Positions 16,468 to 24,245 of a stretch of DNA of 32,049 nucleotides are shown piece by piece (the first letter of the stretch is position 1; each line of letters opens with the position of its first letter). Where the stretch lies: positions 1 to 32,049 of the forward strand of contig CALZYS010000017.1 of the NCBI GenBank assembly GCA_945830345.1. Direction: 5' to 3'. Origin of the DNA: an uncultured Prevotella sp. (GTDB lineage: Bacteria; Bacteroidota; Bacteroidia; Bacteroidales; Bacteroidaceae). Below the pieces are notes generated by a model. The model did not search any database, had not been told where the DNA came from, and worked only from the letters and a program-made list of their open reading frames with translations. The position numbers and the translations under genes are program-made.

Positions 16468-17910
16468 CTTTATTCTCCTTGCCAAATACCTAAACACATG
16501 ATCCATATCCGACAGACCGAACCTTCGCTTTAGTTCCTCAGGCGTACCCATGGCACTTATCTTGCCATCCACCATGATACTGATGCGGTCGCAGTATTCA
16601 GCCTCATCCATATAATGGGTGGTGACGAAGACGGTTATGCCACGGTGAGCGGCATCATATATGAGTTGCCAGAACTGTCGGCGCGTGGCTGGATCAACAC
16701 CTCCAGTCGGTTCGTCGAGAAAGACAATCTTCGGTTCGTGGAAGATGGCAACCGAGAAGGCGAGTTTCTGTTTCCAACCGAGAGGCAGAGAGCCAACAAG
16801 GTCGTTGCGATGGTCGGCAAACTCTAACTGCTCTAAGAGCAAGTCGGTTTTTCGGGTAATATCCTTTGCTGGCATACCATATATTCCGCCAAACAAGCGT
16901 ATATTCTCAGCCACGGTCAGGTCTTCATACAGAGAGAACTTCTGACTCATATAACCTATATGCTTCTTAATGTCCTCATATTCAGTGCTGACATCATATC
17001 CCGCCACCTTTCCCTTGCCACTTGTGGGTTGGTTGAGTCCTGTGAGGATATGCATGGCTGTTGTCTTGCCCGCTCCGTTGGCTCCGAGGAAACCGAATAT
17101 CTCCCCTTTTTTCACCGTAAACGATATGTCGTTCACTGCACGGAACTCACCGAAGGCCTTGACGAGATGCTCCACCTCGATGACATTCTCTTCATTCGTC
17201 ACGTCGCTTGCCGACTTGCGCTCAATTGCAGGGGGATTGAATATGTCGCCAAAGCGGTCAAGAATGACCTCGGGCGTGTCAATACCCTGCACCCTACCCT
17301 CGTTGAGAAATGCCACACGCTCGCACCTTCTTACCTCGTCAAGATAGGGAGTGGAGGCAACGATAGTGATACCACGCTCCTTGAGCATGGAGAGCATATC
17401 CCAAAACTCCTTGCGGCTCACGGGGTCAACACCCGTTGTGGGTTCGTCGAGGAAAAGCACCGAGGGTTGGTGTACCAAGGCGCATGACAACGCCAACTTC
17501 TGCTTCATACCGCCCGACAATGCCCCAGCCTTGCGATTACGAAATCGCTCAATCTGACTATATATAGCCTTGATGCTATCATAACCCTCATCAACGGTAG
17601 TACCGAAGAGAGTGGCGAAGAACTTTAGGTTCTCCTCCACGGTAAGGTCTTGATAGAGTGAGAATCGCCCTGGCACATATCCCACTCGTCGGCGTATCTC
17701 CTTCATCTGCCTCACCACGTCGAAGCCATCCACCAACGCTGTGCCAGAGTCGGGAAGAAGGAGAGTGCATAGTATGCGAAACAGAGTGGTCTTACCCGCC
17801 CCATCCGGACCGATAAGTCCGAACAGCTCGCCCTTGCCAACGTCAAGACTGACATCGCTCAAAGCCTGCACCTTTCCGAAGGTCTTACAGATATTCTCAA
17901 CAACTATCAT
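16465..17910 (-). CDS. ABC exporter ATPase with two fused nucleotide-binding domains (YbhF-like)
   Basis: 481 residues, two ABC ATPase domains in one chain (about 1-225 and 243-470). NBD1: Walker A GPDGAGKT (34-41), signature LSGGMKQ (131-137), Walker B VLFLDEPTTGVD (151-162), and Pro188 in STPYLDE where the H-loop histidine is expected. NBD2: Walker A GANGAGKT (276-283), degenerate signature LPLGWKQ (375-381), Walker B IVFLDEPTGGVD, and a normal H-loop THYMDEAE. The domains can therefore form one standard and one degenerate ATP site. It powers export through the two permeases encoded next. LPLGWKQ-type signatures are, from memory, characteristic of the YbhF class. Confidence 0.92.
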   Translation of the reverse strand: MIVVENICKTFGKVQALSDVSLDVGKGELFGLIGPDGAGKTTLFRILCTLLLPDSGTALVDGFDVVRQMKEIRRRVGYVPGRFSLYQDLTVEENLKFFATLFGTTVDEGYDSIKAIYSQIERFRNRKAGALSGGMKQKLALSCALVHQPSVLFLDEPTTGVDPVSRKEFWDMLSMLKERGITIVASTPYLDEVRRCERVAFLNEGRVQGIDTPEVILDRFGDIFNPPAIERKSASDVTNEENVIEVEHLVKAFGEFRAVNDISFTVKKGEIFGFLGANGAGKTTAMHILTGLNQPTSGKGKVAGYDVSTEYEDIKKHIGYMSQKFSLYEDLTVAENIRLFGGIYGMPAKDITRKTDLLLEQLEFADHRNDLVGSLPLGWKQKLAFSVAIFHEPKIVFLDEPTGGVDPATRRQFWQLIYDAAHRGITVFVTTHYMDEAEYCDRISIMVDGKISAMGTPEELKRRFGLSDMDHVFRYLARRIK

Positions 17911-17911
17911 A

Positions 17912-17947
17912 TAAAACTTTAATTCTTTAATATTTTAATATTTTAAT
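17912..17947 (-). repeat. Intercistronic AT-rich repeat between adaptor and ATPase genes
   Basis: Units of AATATTA, AAAGAATTA type in mRNA sense fill the gap from the HlyD-like stop codon to the ATPase start. No promoter box is seen, which supports co-transcription. Confidence 0.6.
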
Positions 17948-18845
17948 TTCGCTCCGCGAACCTCACCTCCCCATACATTCCAATCTTCACATATCCATCC
18001 CCCTTTATCGCCACCTTAATGGCATAAACAAGATCGGCACGCTCATCATCGGTGAGGATGGTCTTTGGCGTGAACTCAGAACGAGTAGATATCCACGTCA
18101 CCTTGCCTTGATATTCCTTCTTCTCACCATTGCCATAGTCGGCAAAAACGGTGGCTTTCTGTCCCATCTTGATGTCCTTCAACTGTGTGGAGGTGACGTA
18201 TGCACGGAGATACATGTTCTCAGTATCGGCAATCTTGAATAGCGGTTTGCCTGTGGAGACAAACTCTCCACGCTCCACATATTTCTCAAGCACCATGCCC
18301 TTTGTGGGGGCAAGGATATGGCACTTGCGAAGTTGGTCGCGCAACTGATCAGTCTGAACATCAGTGGCTGCCATCTGTTTGTCGAGAGCATTGGTACTCA
18401 CCGTCAGCGACGAAATCTGTGCGTCGAGTTGACGCTGCAGCACCTCCACCTGACTGTTGGCATCATCGAGCATCTTACTCGGAGCGGCACCGTCAGCCAC
18501 CAGTTCCTTGTATCGCTGTTGGTCTTGCTTGGCTTTGACTAATTGCTGACGAGTGGCGGCAATCTGCTTTTCCAACTCCGGCTTCTGACTCTGATATACA
18601 CTCTTGGTCGCTCCTGCCTGTTGTATCTTCAACCATAGTTGGGTGGTGTCGATAAGTCCCACTTCCTTTCCATTATTGATTACGTCTCCCTCCTCGACAT
18701 TAAATGCCATGAGGGCACCCGACTGCTCGGCATAAACCGTAGTCTCCGTGGATTCAAACACGCCAGTGGCATCATATTCATTCTCTTTGTTTCCGCAGGC
18801 ATGCAATATCATTGCCGCACCTGCCAATATTATTATTTTCTTCAT
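17943..18845 (-). CDS. HlyD-family membrane fusion lipoprotein (YbhG-like)
   Basis: 300 residues from the ATG at 18845. A TTG three codons upstream also opens the frame, but the ATG gives the usual MKKIIIL signal start and is preferred. The lipobox ends in ILHACG, so the protein is anchored in the inner membrane. The biotinyl-lipoyl half motifs (VYAEQSGALMAFNVEEGDVINNGKEVGLID, cut here to its ends VYAEQSG and NGKEVG; and HILAPTKGMV) flank a coiled-coil hairpin of about 90 residues rich in Gln and Lys. A beta-barrel domain follows (LRAYVTSTQLKDIKMGQKA). It should bridge the ABC permeases and the TolC-like channel. It is 32 bp upstream of the ATPase gene in a single operon. Confidence 0.88.
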   Translation of the reverse strand: MKKIIILAGAAMILHACGNKENEYDATGVFESTETTVYAEQSGALMAFNVEEGDVINNGKEVGLIDTTQLWLKIQQAGATKSVYQSQKPELEKQIAATRQQLVKAKQDQQRYKELVADGAAPSKMLDDANSQVEVLQRQLDAQISSLTVSTNALDKQMAATDVQTDQLRDQLRKCHILAPTKGMVLEKYVERGEFVSTGKPLFKIADTENMYLRAYVTSTQLKDIKMGQKATVFADYGNGEKKEYQGKVTWISTRSEFTPKTILTDDERADLVYAIKVAIKGDGYVKIGMYGEVRFAERN

Positions 18846-18854
18846 GTCAGCCAA

Positions 18855-18879
18855 TTCTAAATTGTAAATTCTAAATTAT
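18855..18879 (-). repeat. Short AT-rich repeat at the TolC-like/HlyD-like junction
   Basis: Two to three units of TTTAGAATTTACAA type (mRNA sense) link the TolC-like stop codon to the HlyD-like start. It is the same kind of junction as elsewhere in the window, but shorter. Confidence 0.5.
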
Positions 18880-20174
18880 TCCTGATTTGTTGTAAACTTC
18901 AAGTCATATATCTCTTTCAGCATTTCTATCTCGTGGATGGTATGCTGTACACGTGCTGTATTCTCGTTGTTTATCTCCCTCACAAGGTCATTGACATCAA
19001 TGATGCCATGTGATAGCTTCGACTCAGCCGCCTTGCGAATCGACGAGCGCAGGGATATAATCTCCTCATCATCAGACATTATTTGGCGATAGCGCAAGAT
19101 GTTCTCCTTCTGCTGAATCTGCTCCATATTATTGTCGAAGAGGAAGTGCTCGCGACTTACATCTACTGTCTCGCGCTGGAGTTGTATCTTCGCCTTGTCG
19201 TTCTTGCGGGTATAGAGTGCTCCGATATTCCACGTCAGTTTCGCACCAATCATACCATTCCACGAGAACTTGCGACTCACCATATCTTCGAACATATTAT
19301 ATCCAGGATAACCATAATAGCCCTGGGCAAATACACCTAATCGTGGCATCATGGCAGCGTCGAGAGCCTTCGCCTGACTGTCGGCAAGGCGCAACTGGGC
19401 ATCAATGAGCTTTAGTTCGGGGCGGAGATTATTAGGATTTTGCGGAATTTCCGGATAATCTGAATTTTTCGGATAAGCCGGAATATCCGGCTTAATGGGA
19501 CTATTGACATCTATCCCGCAGAACGTGGACAACATTCTCAAGAGGGCCGTGCGTTGGGATTTCAGACTTGTCATCTTCTGTACAACGTTCAATCGTTCCG
19601 CCTTCACGTTCTGCCAGTCGCTCTCGGAGGCAGTGCCGCCCTTGAGCATTGCGGCAAGTTTTTTCTCGTTGCCTTCCAGCACTTTCTGCAGATCTTCATT
19701 AAAGCGGATTTGCTCGTCTATTAGCAGTAACGAGAAATACATCTCATTGACCCTTTTGCGCACATTATATATATTAACCTCGTTCTGCAAACTCTGCAGT
19801 TCGCCCTGGCGACGGGCAATATCCTTCTGACTCCTGATGCTGCCGCCGTCATATATTGTCTGTTGCACATCGATGCCAATGCGATACTGGTCTTTTTTGA
19901 GACCCTCCATCGAGATGCCCATCTGCTGATAGAGCTTCTGGAATTCATTGGGGAATGCCGTCACGTCGCTCTGCCATGTGGCTTGTGCCGATGCAGACAC
20001 CTGCGGCAACCATCCCTTTTGGATGTTCGCCACGGTCAGACCGGTGGTTTTCTCTATCAGTCCATACTGCCGTATGAGCGGATAGTTGCTCTCTGCCGCC
20101 CGCCAGCATTCCTCCAAAGTCTGCCCTAAAAGCATCTGAGGCAAGAGCATAAGTGATAGTAATAATCTTCTCAT
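18876..20174 (-). CDS. TolC-family outer-membrane efflux protein
   Basis: 432 residues from the ATG at 20174. The frame stays open to 20237, but the -7 box at 20199-20207 puts the start of transcription downstream of that, so the ATG at 20174 (MRRLLLSLMLL) or 20180 must be used. The signal peptide ends in LLGQ, followed by TLEECWRAAESNYPLIRQ, the standard TolC opening. Two long helical repeats follow, with a second ELKLIDAQLRLADSQAKALDAA-type helix in the middle, as in outer-membrane factors. It is the exit duct of the efflux system encoded by the next four genes and the first gene of the operon, divergent from the AraC-type regulator. Confidence 0.9.
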   Translation of the reverse strand: MRRLLLSLMLLPQMLLGQTLEECWRAAESNYPLIRQYGLIEKTTGLTVANIQKGWLPQVSASAQATWQSDVTAFPNEFQKLYQQMGISMEGLKKDQYRIGIDVQQTIYDGGSIRSQKDIARRQGELQSLQNEVNIYNVRKRVNEMYFSLLLIDEQIRFNEDLQKVLEGNEKKLAAMLKGGTASESDWQNVKAERLNVVQKMTSLKSQRTALLRMLSTFCGIDVNSPIKPDIPAYPKNSDYPEIPQNPNNLRPELKLIDAQLRLADSQAKALDAAMMPRLGVFAQGYYGYPGYNMFEDMVSRKFSWNGMIGAKLTWNIGALYTRKNDKAKIQLQRETVDVSREHFLFDNNMEQIQQKENILRYRQIMSDDEEIISLRSSIRKAAESKLSHGIIDVNDLVREINNENTARVQHTIHEIEMLKEIYDLKFTTNQE

Positions 20175-20198
20175 AATCATTGTTTTTCTAATTCTGCT

Positions 20199-20207
20199 GC
20201 AAAAGTA
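20199..20207 (-). promoter_or_regulatory. Promoter (-7 box) of the efflux operon
   Basis: Minus-strand TACTTTTGC fits TAnnTTTG. No clear TTG is seen at the usual -33 distance, which would suit activation by the divergent AraC-type protein (inference). The box fixes the start codon of the TolC-like gene. Confidence 0.65.
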
Positions 20208-20304
20208 GTTCATTTTTCCGAGACTATCGCTATCCATATAAAACGAATAATGTCCTTTTTGTATTATAATGAGTAGAAAATGCTAATTATTCGCCAAAAT
20301 TGAT

Positions 20305-20312
20305 TATCTTTG
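20305..20312 (+). promoter_or_regulatory. Promoter (-7 box) of the AraC-family gene
   Basis: TATCTTTG on the plus strand, 33 bp before the ATG at 20346. The TTG at 20310 that could extend the reading frame lies inside this box and so cannot be the start. The -33 element is weak. Confidence 0.6.
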
Positions 20313-20345
20313 TCCTCGAATTACATACAAAAAGAACATTCAGCT

Positions 20346-21257
20346 ATGATAAAGGAAAATTTGAAGACACTGTCACTGTCGTATCTCGGCAACCTTGCAA
20401 GTCAACTTGACGAGAATCGCGGGAAGTCATACGTAAGCCATAACCTTGCCATGGCAAGGATATGGACAAACAACCTTGCCCGCCATTTCCTTTCGCAGCC
20501 ATTTATGATGAATGAGCTGAGAATACTTGTCTTGCGGAAAGGATATGTGTATGTGAGGGTGAACATGCTCGAACAAAGGATAGAGGCCGACACACTGATA
20601 TTTATAGGTAGATATGTTGTCACGGAGATTATGCACGTATCCGATGACATACAGGGTTTTGTCCTAAGCCTATCCGACGAGATGCTGCGCCTTTCGGTAG
20701 GCAACAGTTTGCCCAAGGCATTCAACGGCCATCTTCAGGACTTCACACTTCCTTTGTCGAATGAAGAAACGGACTTTATCGACAACTTACACCTTATAAT
20801 ATATAATGCACTTAAACAGGAAATGTCCTCTACGCCAGTGGTCATCCAACTTGTAGGTGCGCTGATAATGCATATCAGCTACCTTTGGGAGGAAAGCGAC
20901 TCATCGCAGATAGGAGCAAGAACTCGCGAACAGCAGCTTTTCTCTGAATTCATACGTCTTGTGAGCCAGTATGCCTCAACCCAGCACTCCCTCGACTTCT
21001 ATGCCTCCCACCTATGTGTAACCCCACGTTATATGAGCACCATTGTGAGCAACGTGAGCGGCAAGACGGCCAAATACTGGATTGACGAAGCTATCGTCAA
21101 TGCCATCAAGGTGCAACTACGCTACACCGACAAGCAAGTCTCAGAAATCGCTTACGACATGAACTTCCCCAATCCCAGTTTCTTCTGCAAGTATTTCAAG
21201 CGGCTCACGGGTATGACTCCAATAGATTATCGGGATAGTCAGATAGTAGTCAAATAG
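20346..21257 (+). CDS. AraC-family transcriptional regulator, divergent from the efflux operon
   Basis: 303 residues from the ATG at 20346. The N-terminal part (about 1-190) is a cupin-like effector region with no exact family that I recognise. The last 85 residues carry the two helix-turn-helix units of AraC proteins (HSLDFYASHLCVTPRYMS and VSEIAYDMNFPNPSFFCKYFK), ending with the conserved RLTGMTPIDYR. The gene is divergent from the TolC-like gene with about 170 bp between start codons, so it very likely controls the efflux operon in response to an exported compound (inference). A 39-bp palindrome follows 33 bp after the stop codon and may end the transcript. Confidence 0.9.
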   Translation: MIKENLKTLSLSYLGNLASQLDENRGKSYVSHNLAMARIWTNNLARHFLSQPFMMNELRILVLRKGYVYVRVNMLEQRIEADTLIFIGRYVVTEIMHVSDDIQGFVLSLSDEMLRLSVGNSLPKAFNGHLQDFTLPLSNEETDFIDNLHLIIYNALKQEMSSTPVVIQLVGALIMHISYLWEESDSSQIGARTREQQLFSEFIRLVSQYASTQHSLDFYASHLCVTPRYMSTIVSNVSGKTAKYWIDEAIVNAIKVQLRYTDKQVSEIAYDMNFPNPSFFCKYFKRLTGMTPIDYRDSQIVVK

Positions 21258-21290
21258 CGGCAAAAATCATATTATTGGTTAAATATAATT

Positions 21291-21329
21291 AAGGTTCACA
21301 ACTTTGTGGTCCACAAAGTTGTGAACCTT
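21291..21329 (+). promoter_or_regulatory. 39-bp perfect palindrome (operator and/or terminator)
   Basis: Two 19-base arms, 21291-21309 and 21311-21329, are exact reverse complements around a single T at 21310; the inner part reads TTTGTGG-T-CCACAAA. It ends 12 bp before the -7 box of the ATPase gene and spans its -33 region, so it could be an operator. It is also followed by TTGTATTTTTT, so it may terminate the AraC-family transcript. Both roles are possible. Confidence 0.75.
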
Positions 21330-21341
21330 GTATTTTTTACG

Positions 21342-21350
21342 TATCTTTGC
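21342..21350 (+). promoter_or_regulatory. Promoter (-7 box) of the AAA ATPase gene
   Basis: TATCTTTGC fits the -7 consensus; a TTG inside the right palindrome arm lies about 20 bases upstream. The ATG at 21378 follows 27 bp later, which excludes the longer open frame that starts at 21306. Confidence 0.7.
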
Positions 21351-21377
21351 ATCAAAAATAATAAATATAATTTTATC

Positions 21378-22505
21378 ATGGATAAGCCATTTATATATGG
21401 AATGTCGGTGGAAGGCAATAACTTCACAGACAGGGAGAAAGAAACAAAAAGACTGAAAAAGGACTTCGAAAACGGAATAAACGTAATCCTCATATCGCCA
21501 AGGCGTATGGGGAAGACTTCGCTCGTAAAGAAAGTACGTTCCGAGATTGATAATCCTGAAATTAAGATAGTGATGATGGACATATATGACTGCCGTTCTG
21601 AATACGATTTCTACAATCGTTTTGCTTCTTCTATCATTAAGGAAACGGCTGGACGTATGGAACTTGTTATGGACAACATCAAAAAGTTTCTAGTAAGAGT
21701 TTCACCGAAGATTTCATTTAGTCCAGAGCCGATGTCAGAGTATTCTTTGGCATTGGGCATCACTCCTGAAAACTATTCTCCAGAAGAAATTCTGAATCTT
21801 CCTGAGACAATTGCAAAGGAAAAGGGCATACATATTGTTGTATGTATTGATGAATTCCAACAAATCGGGGAAATGCCAGACACATTATCCTTACAGAAGA
21901 AGATGCGTGGTATATGGCAGCATCATACGCATGTGTCATATTGCCTCTATGGGAGCAAAAAACACCTGATGACCAACCTGTTTCATAACAAGCGTATGCC
22001 ATTCTACCAATTTGGTGAAACCAATGAACTTCTTGTGATAAAGACAGAAGACTGGATTCCGTTTATAAAGGAAAAATTTGCGTCGCGCAAGCTCGTGATT
22101 TCTGACGAATATGCAGCCCGTATTTGCGACTATGTAGGTAATCATTCCTCATACGTTCAGCAGTTAGCATGGAATGTTATGGTTGAAACCAACAGGGAAG
22201 TGGATGAAGAAAGTTTCGCTTGGGGATGTACAGCCTTGCTTTCCCAGTGTCACAGTTATTTTCTTGAGCAAATAAAGGGCATGAGCAGTTATCAGATGAA
22301 TTTCATCCGTATTCTTTGCAGTGGATTCACAAAGAACTTTAGCAGCAAGGCAGCCCAGGACTTGTATCCTCTTGGCAGTAAGTCAAATATATCCAGAATT
22401 AAGTCGGCATTGATAGAAAGAGAACTAATAGAAGAACTGTCAGATGGAACCATCAAACTTTCTGACACCGTTTTCCAAAAGTGGTTCACGAAGGAATGGA
22501 TGTAA
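21378..22505 (+). CDS. AAA/STAND-type ATPase (ATPase_2 family), role unknown
   Basis: 375 residues from the ATG at 21378. The Walker A variant SPRRMGKTS (40-48) and Walker B IHIVVCIDEF (Asp158, Glu159) are those of the archaeal-type ATPase_2 class, common and multi-copy in Bacteroidales. A sensor-like stretch YCLYGSKKHLM lies at about residue 191. The C-terminal 90 residues (MSSYQMNFIRILC to KWFTKEWM) read as a winged helix. No signal peptide or membrane segment is seen. The physiological role of this family is not established; it may be a DNA-binding or signalling switch. The gene stands alone behind a perfect palindrome. A stem-loop with an 8-bp stem but no T-tract (22514-22538) follows the stop codon. 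Confidence 0.82.
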   Translation: MDKPFIYGMSVEGNNFTDREKETKRLKKDFENGINVILISPRRMGKTSLVKKVRSEIDNPEIKIVMMDIYDCRSEYDFYNRFASSIIKETAGRMELVMDNIKKFLVRVSPKISFSPEPMSEYSLALGITPENYSPEEILNLPETIAKEKGIHIVVCIDEFQQIGEMPDTLSLQKKMRGIWQHHTHVSYCLYGSKKHLMTNLFHNKRMPFYQFGETNELLVIKTEDWIPFIKEKFASRKLVISDEYAARICDYVGNHSSYVQQLAWNVMVETNREVDEESFAWGCTALLSQCHSYFLEQIKGMSSYQMNFIRILCSGFTKNFSSKAAQDLYPLGSKSNISRIKSALIERELIEELSDGTIKLSDTVFQKWFTKEWM

Positions 22506-22572
22506 AGATTATCCTCAGCTACTTTTGCTATAGCTGAGAAATGTTAAAGTGGTGTTAAATTCAGAAATAGTC

Positions 22573-22605
22573 TTGACTCGTACCTTAGGGCATGCATTAA
22601 CTTTG
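22573..22605 (+). promoter_or_regulatory. MerR-type long-spacer promoter of the regulator gene
   Basis: TTGACTCG at 22573 and TAACTTTGC at 22598-22606 are 22 bases apart, longer than the 18-20 bases at other promoters here. The spacer holds ACCTTAGGG, a partial dyad like those bound by MerR-family activators. Autoregulation is inferred. Confidence 0.55.
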
Positions 22606-22643
22606 CAACCGAATTCAAAACAACAAAGTAATCGCGCGACAAA

Positions 22644-23468
22644 ATGAGTGAAAAAACAAAATTAAAAATCGGAGAGTTCTCCAAGTTGATGCAGGTGACG
22701 GTCAAGACGCTTCGCCACTACGAACAGATGGGACTGCTGATCCCGTACGAGGTGGATAAGTGGACGGGGTACAGATACTACACCATAGAGCAGATGCAGA
22801 GGCTTAATGCCATACGCGAGCTCAAGGAGATGGGATTCTCGTTGGAGGAGATAAAAGACCTCTATGACGATGAATACCACGAACCGTCAATCAGTCAGAT
22901 AAACGCCAAACTGACGGAGTGCAACAGGCAGATACGCACACTGCTGAAGCGCCGGCAACAACTCATCGACACGGTGAACTCCAAAAAGAACATCAAGACA
23001 ATGGAAAAATTTTCAATTCAGGCTTTGCCTGCAATCATCGTGGCATCACACCGTAGAGTAATCAAGCAGTATAGTGACCTGGGCGAACTATGCGTGAATG
23101 TTATTGGCCCCGAGATGCACAGATTAGGCTGCAAATGCTCGCCAGCCGGCTACTGCTTCACTATCGAGCATAACAAGGAATATACGCCCACCGACATCGA
23201 CATCGAATACTGCGAGCAGGTGGAGGAAATGGGCAAGGACTCCGCCGTCATCAAGTTCAAGCAGTTGGACGAGGTGCCCAAGGCATTGTGTATGAAGCAC
23301 TATGGCCCTTACGAACGCTTCTATGAATCCTACACCGAGGCATTCAAGTATCTTGAGGAAAAGGGATATGAGATTGCAGGACATCCGCGAACAGTGTATG
23401 TTGATGGTGCATGGAATCAGGAATACCCCGAGAAATGGTTGTCTATCATTCAGATTCCGGTGAAATAA
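22644..23468 (+). CDS. MerR-family regulator with GyrI-like effector-binding domain
   Basis: 274 residues. Residues 7-75 are a MerR winged helix-turn-helix (KIGEFSKLMQVTVKTLRHYEQMGLL and TGYRYYTIEQMQRLNAI). A dimerising coiled coil spans about 80-115 (KLTECNRQIRTLLKRRQQL). Residues 118-272 form a GyrI/BmrR-like ligand-binding domain, with YEQ/CEQ strands and the closing AWNQEYPEKWLSIIQIPV. Relatives bind hydrophobic drugs or cofactors and activate efflux or detoxification genes by realigning promoters. The gene is followed by a good terminator and then the flavodoxin-fold gene, whose promoter also has a 22-base spacer, so that gene is a possible target (inference). Confidence 0.88.
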   Translation: MSEKTKLKIGEFSKLMQVTVKTLRHYEQMGLLIPYEVDKWTGYRYYTIEQMQRLNAIRELKEMGFSLEEIKDLYDDEYHEPSISQINAKLTECNRQIRTLLKRRQQLIDTVNSKKNIKTMEKFSIQALPAIIVASHRRVIKQYSDLGELCVNVIGPEMHRLGCKCSPAGYCFTIEHNKEYTPTDIDIEYCEQVEEMGKDSAVIKFKQLDEVPKALCMKHYGPYERFYESYTEAFKYLEEKGYEIAGHPRTVYVDGAWNQEYPEKWLSIIQIPVK

Positions 23469-23476
23469 TAGCCCTT

Positions 23477-23502
23477 CCCCTCCCCCTACGGGAGGGGTTT
23501 TT
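23477..23502 (+). terminator. Rho-independent terminator after the MerR-family gene
   Basis: CCCCTCCC (23477-23484) pairs with GGGAGGGG (23490-23497) around a 5-base loop and is followed by five T. It separates the regulator from the next operon. Confidence 0.9.
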
Positions 23503-23531
23503 CGTATTAAATCATAATATTCTTTAACGAA

Positions 23532-23565
23532 TTGCACGTATTTCAGAATAAATATGTACCTTTGC
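23532..23565 (+). promoter_or_regulatory. Promoter of the flavodoxin-DUF4294-kinase unit
   Basis: TACCTTTGC at 23557-23565 is a perfect -7 box with TTG at 23532-23534, 22 bases upstream. No other -7 box is seen before the next three genes, so it may drive all four. Confidence 0.6.
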
Positions 23566-23595
23566 CCTCTGTAATACAATATAAGACACAAAGAT

Positions 23596-24222
23596 ATGAA
23601 AGTATTAATAGTAAACGGCAGCCAGCACAAGACTGGTTGTACACATACCGCCCTAATGGAAGTGGCAAAGGAACTTGAAAAGGCAGGAATAGAAACTGAA
23701 GAGTTCTGGTGTGGTAACAAGGCCATAATGGGCTGCATCGGTTGCGGCAAATGCGCACAGAATTTCAAATGCTGGAACTCTGACGACACAGTGAACGCTT
23801 TTCTCGCAAAGGTGACCGAATGTGACGGATTCGTATTCGGCACTCCCGTACACTTTGCCGGTACATCGGGATTCATCAAACCGTTTATGGACAGGGCTTT
23901 CTGTTCAAAGGCCTCCCTCTTCTACAACAAACCGGCAGCTGCCATCGTAAGTTGTCGTCGAGGAGGTGCACAAGGAGCCTTTGAGGATATGAACAGATAC
24001 TTCAACTTCGCCTGTATGCCAGTGGTGTCATCAAACTACTGGAACGAGGTGCATGGTAATACTCCCGCCGAGGTGATACAAGACTTGGAGGGAATGCAGA
24101 CCATGCGCCAGTTGGGCAGGAACATGGCATGGATGCTGAAATGTATTGAAGCCGGAAAGGCTGCGGGAGTTGATTATCCTGAGCAGGAGGCGAAGATTAA
24201 GACGAACTTTATAAGGAATTAG
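23596..24222 (+). CDS. Flavodoxin-fold NAD(P)H-dependent FMN reductase / iron-sulfur flavoprotein-like
   Basis: 208 residues of the NADPH-dependent FMN reductase fold. The opening MKVLIVNGSQHKTGCTHTAL is the FMN-phosphate loop, and FGTPVHFAGTSGFIKPFMDR is the second conserved loop. Cysteines lie in GCIGCGKCAQNFKCW (about residues 51-65), a CxxCxxC-C pattern like the cluster site of iron-sulfur flavoproteins, so a [4Fe-4S] cluster is possible. It is cytosolic. Its stop codon lies within an AT-rich repeat and the DUF4294 gene starts 23 bp later. The electron acceptor is unknown; quinone, nitro-compound or chromate reductase labels are all used for relatives. Confidence 0.82.
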   Translation: MKVLIVNGSQHKTGCTHTALMEVAKELEKAGIETEEFWCGNKAIMGCIGCGKCAQNFKCWNSDDTVNAFLAKVTECDGFVFGTPVHFAGTSGFIKPFMDRAFCSKASLFYNKPAAAIVSCRRGGAQGAFEDMNRYFNFACMPVVSSNYWNEVHGNTPAEVIQDLEGMQTMRQLGRNMAWMLKCIEAGKAAGVDYPEQEAKIKTNFIRN

Positions 24223-24244
24223 AGATTAGGAATTAGGGATTATG
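24215..24244 (+). repeat. Intercistronic heptamer repeat between flavodoxin and DUF4294 genes
   Basis: Four units of GGAATTA/GAGATTA/GGAATTA/GGGATTA run from the last codons of the flavodoxin gene to the next start codon. The units read in the same mRNA sense as the arrays on the minus-strand operons. Confidence 0.7.
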
Positions 24245-24245
24245 A

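Noticed and set aside
20175..20237. An upstream ATG start for the TolC-like protein
   Set aside because: The -7 box at 20199-20207 places transcription start downstream of it, and the extension would hide the signal peptide.
20310..20345. An upstream TTG start that would lengthen the AraC-family protein by 12 residues
   Set aside because: The TTG lies within the -7 box TATCTTTG, so it would not be on the transcript.
21291..21329. The 39-bp palindrome as the end of an insertion sequence
   Set aside because: No transposase, no second copy in the window and no target-site duplication.
23124..23879. A 251-codon minus-strand frame across the MerR and flavodoxin genes
   Set aside because: It runs through a strong terminator and two well-supported genes on the other strand.
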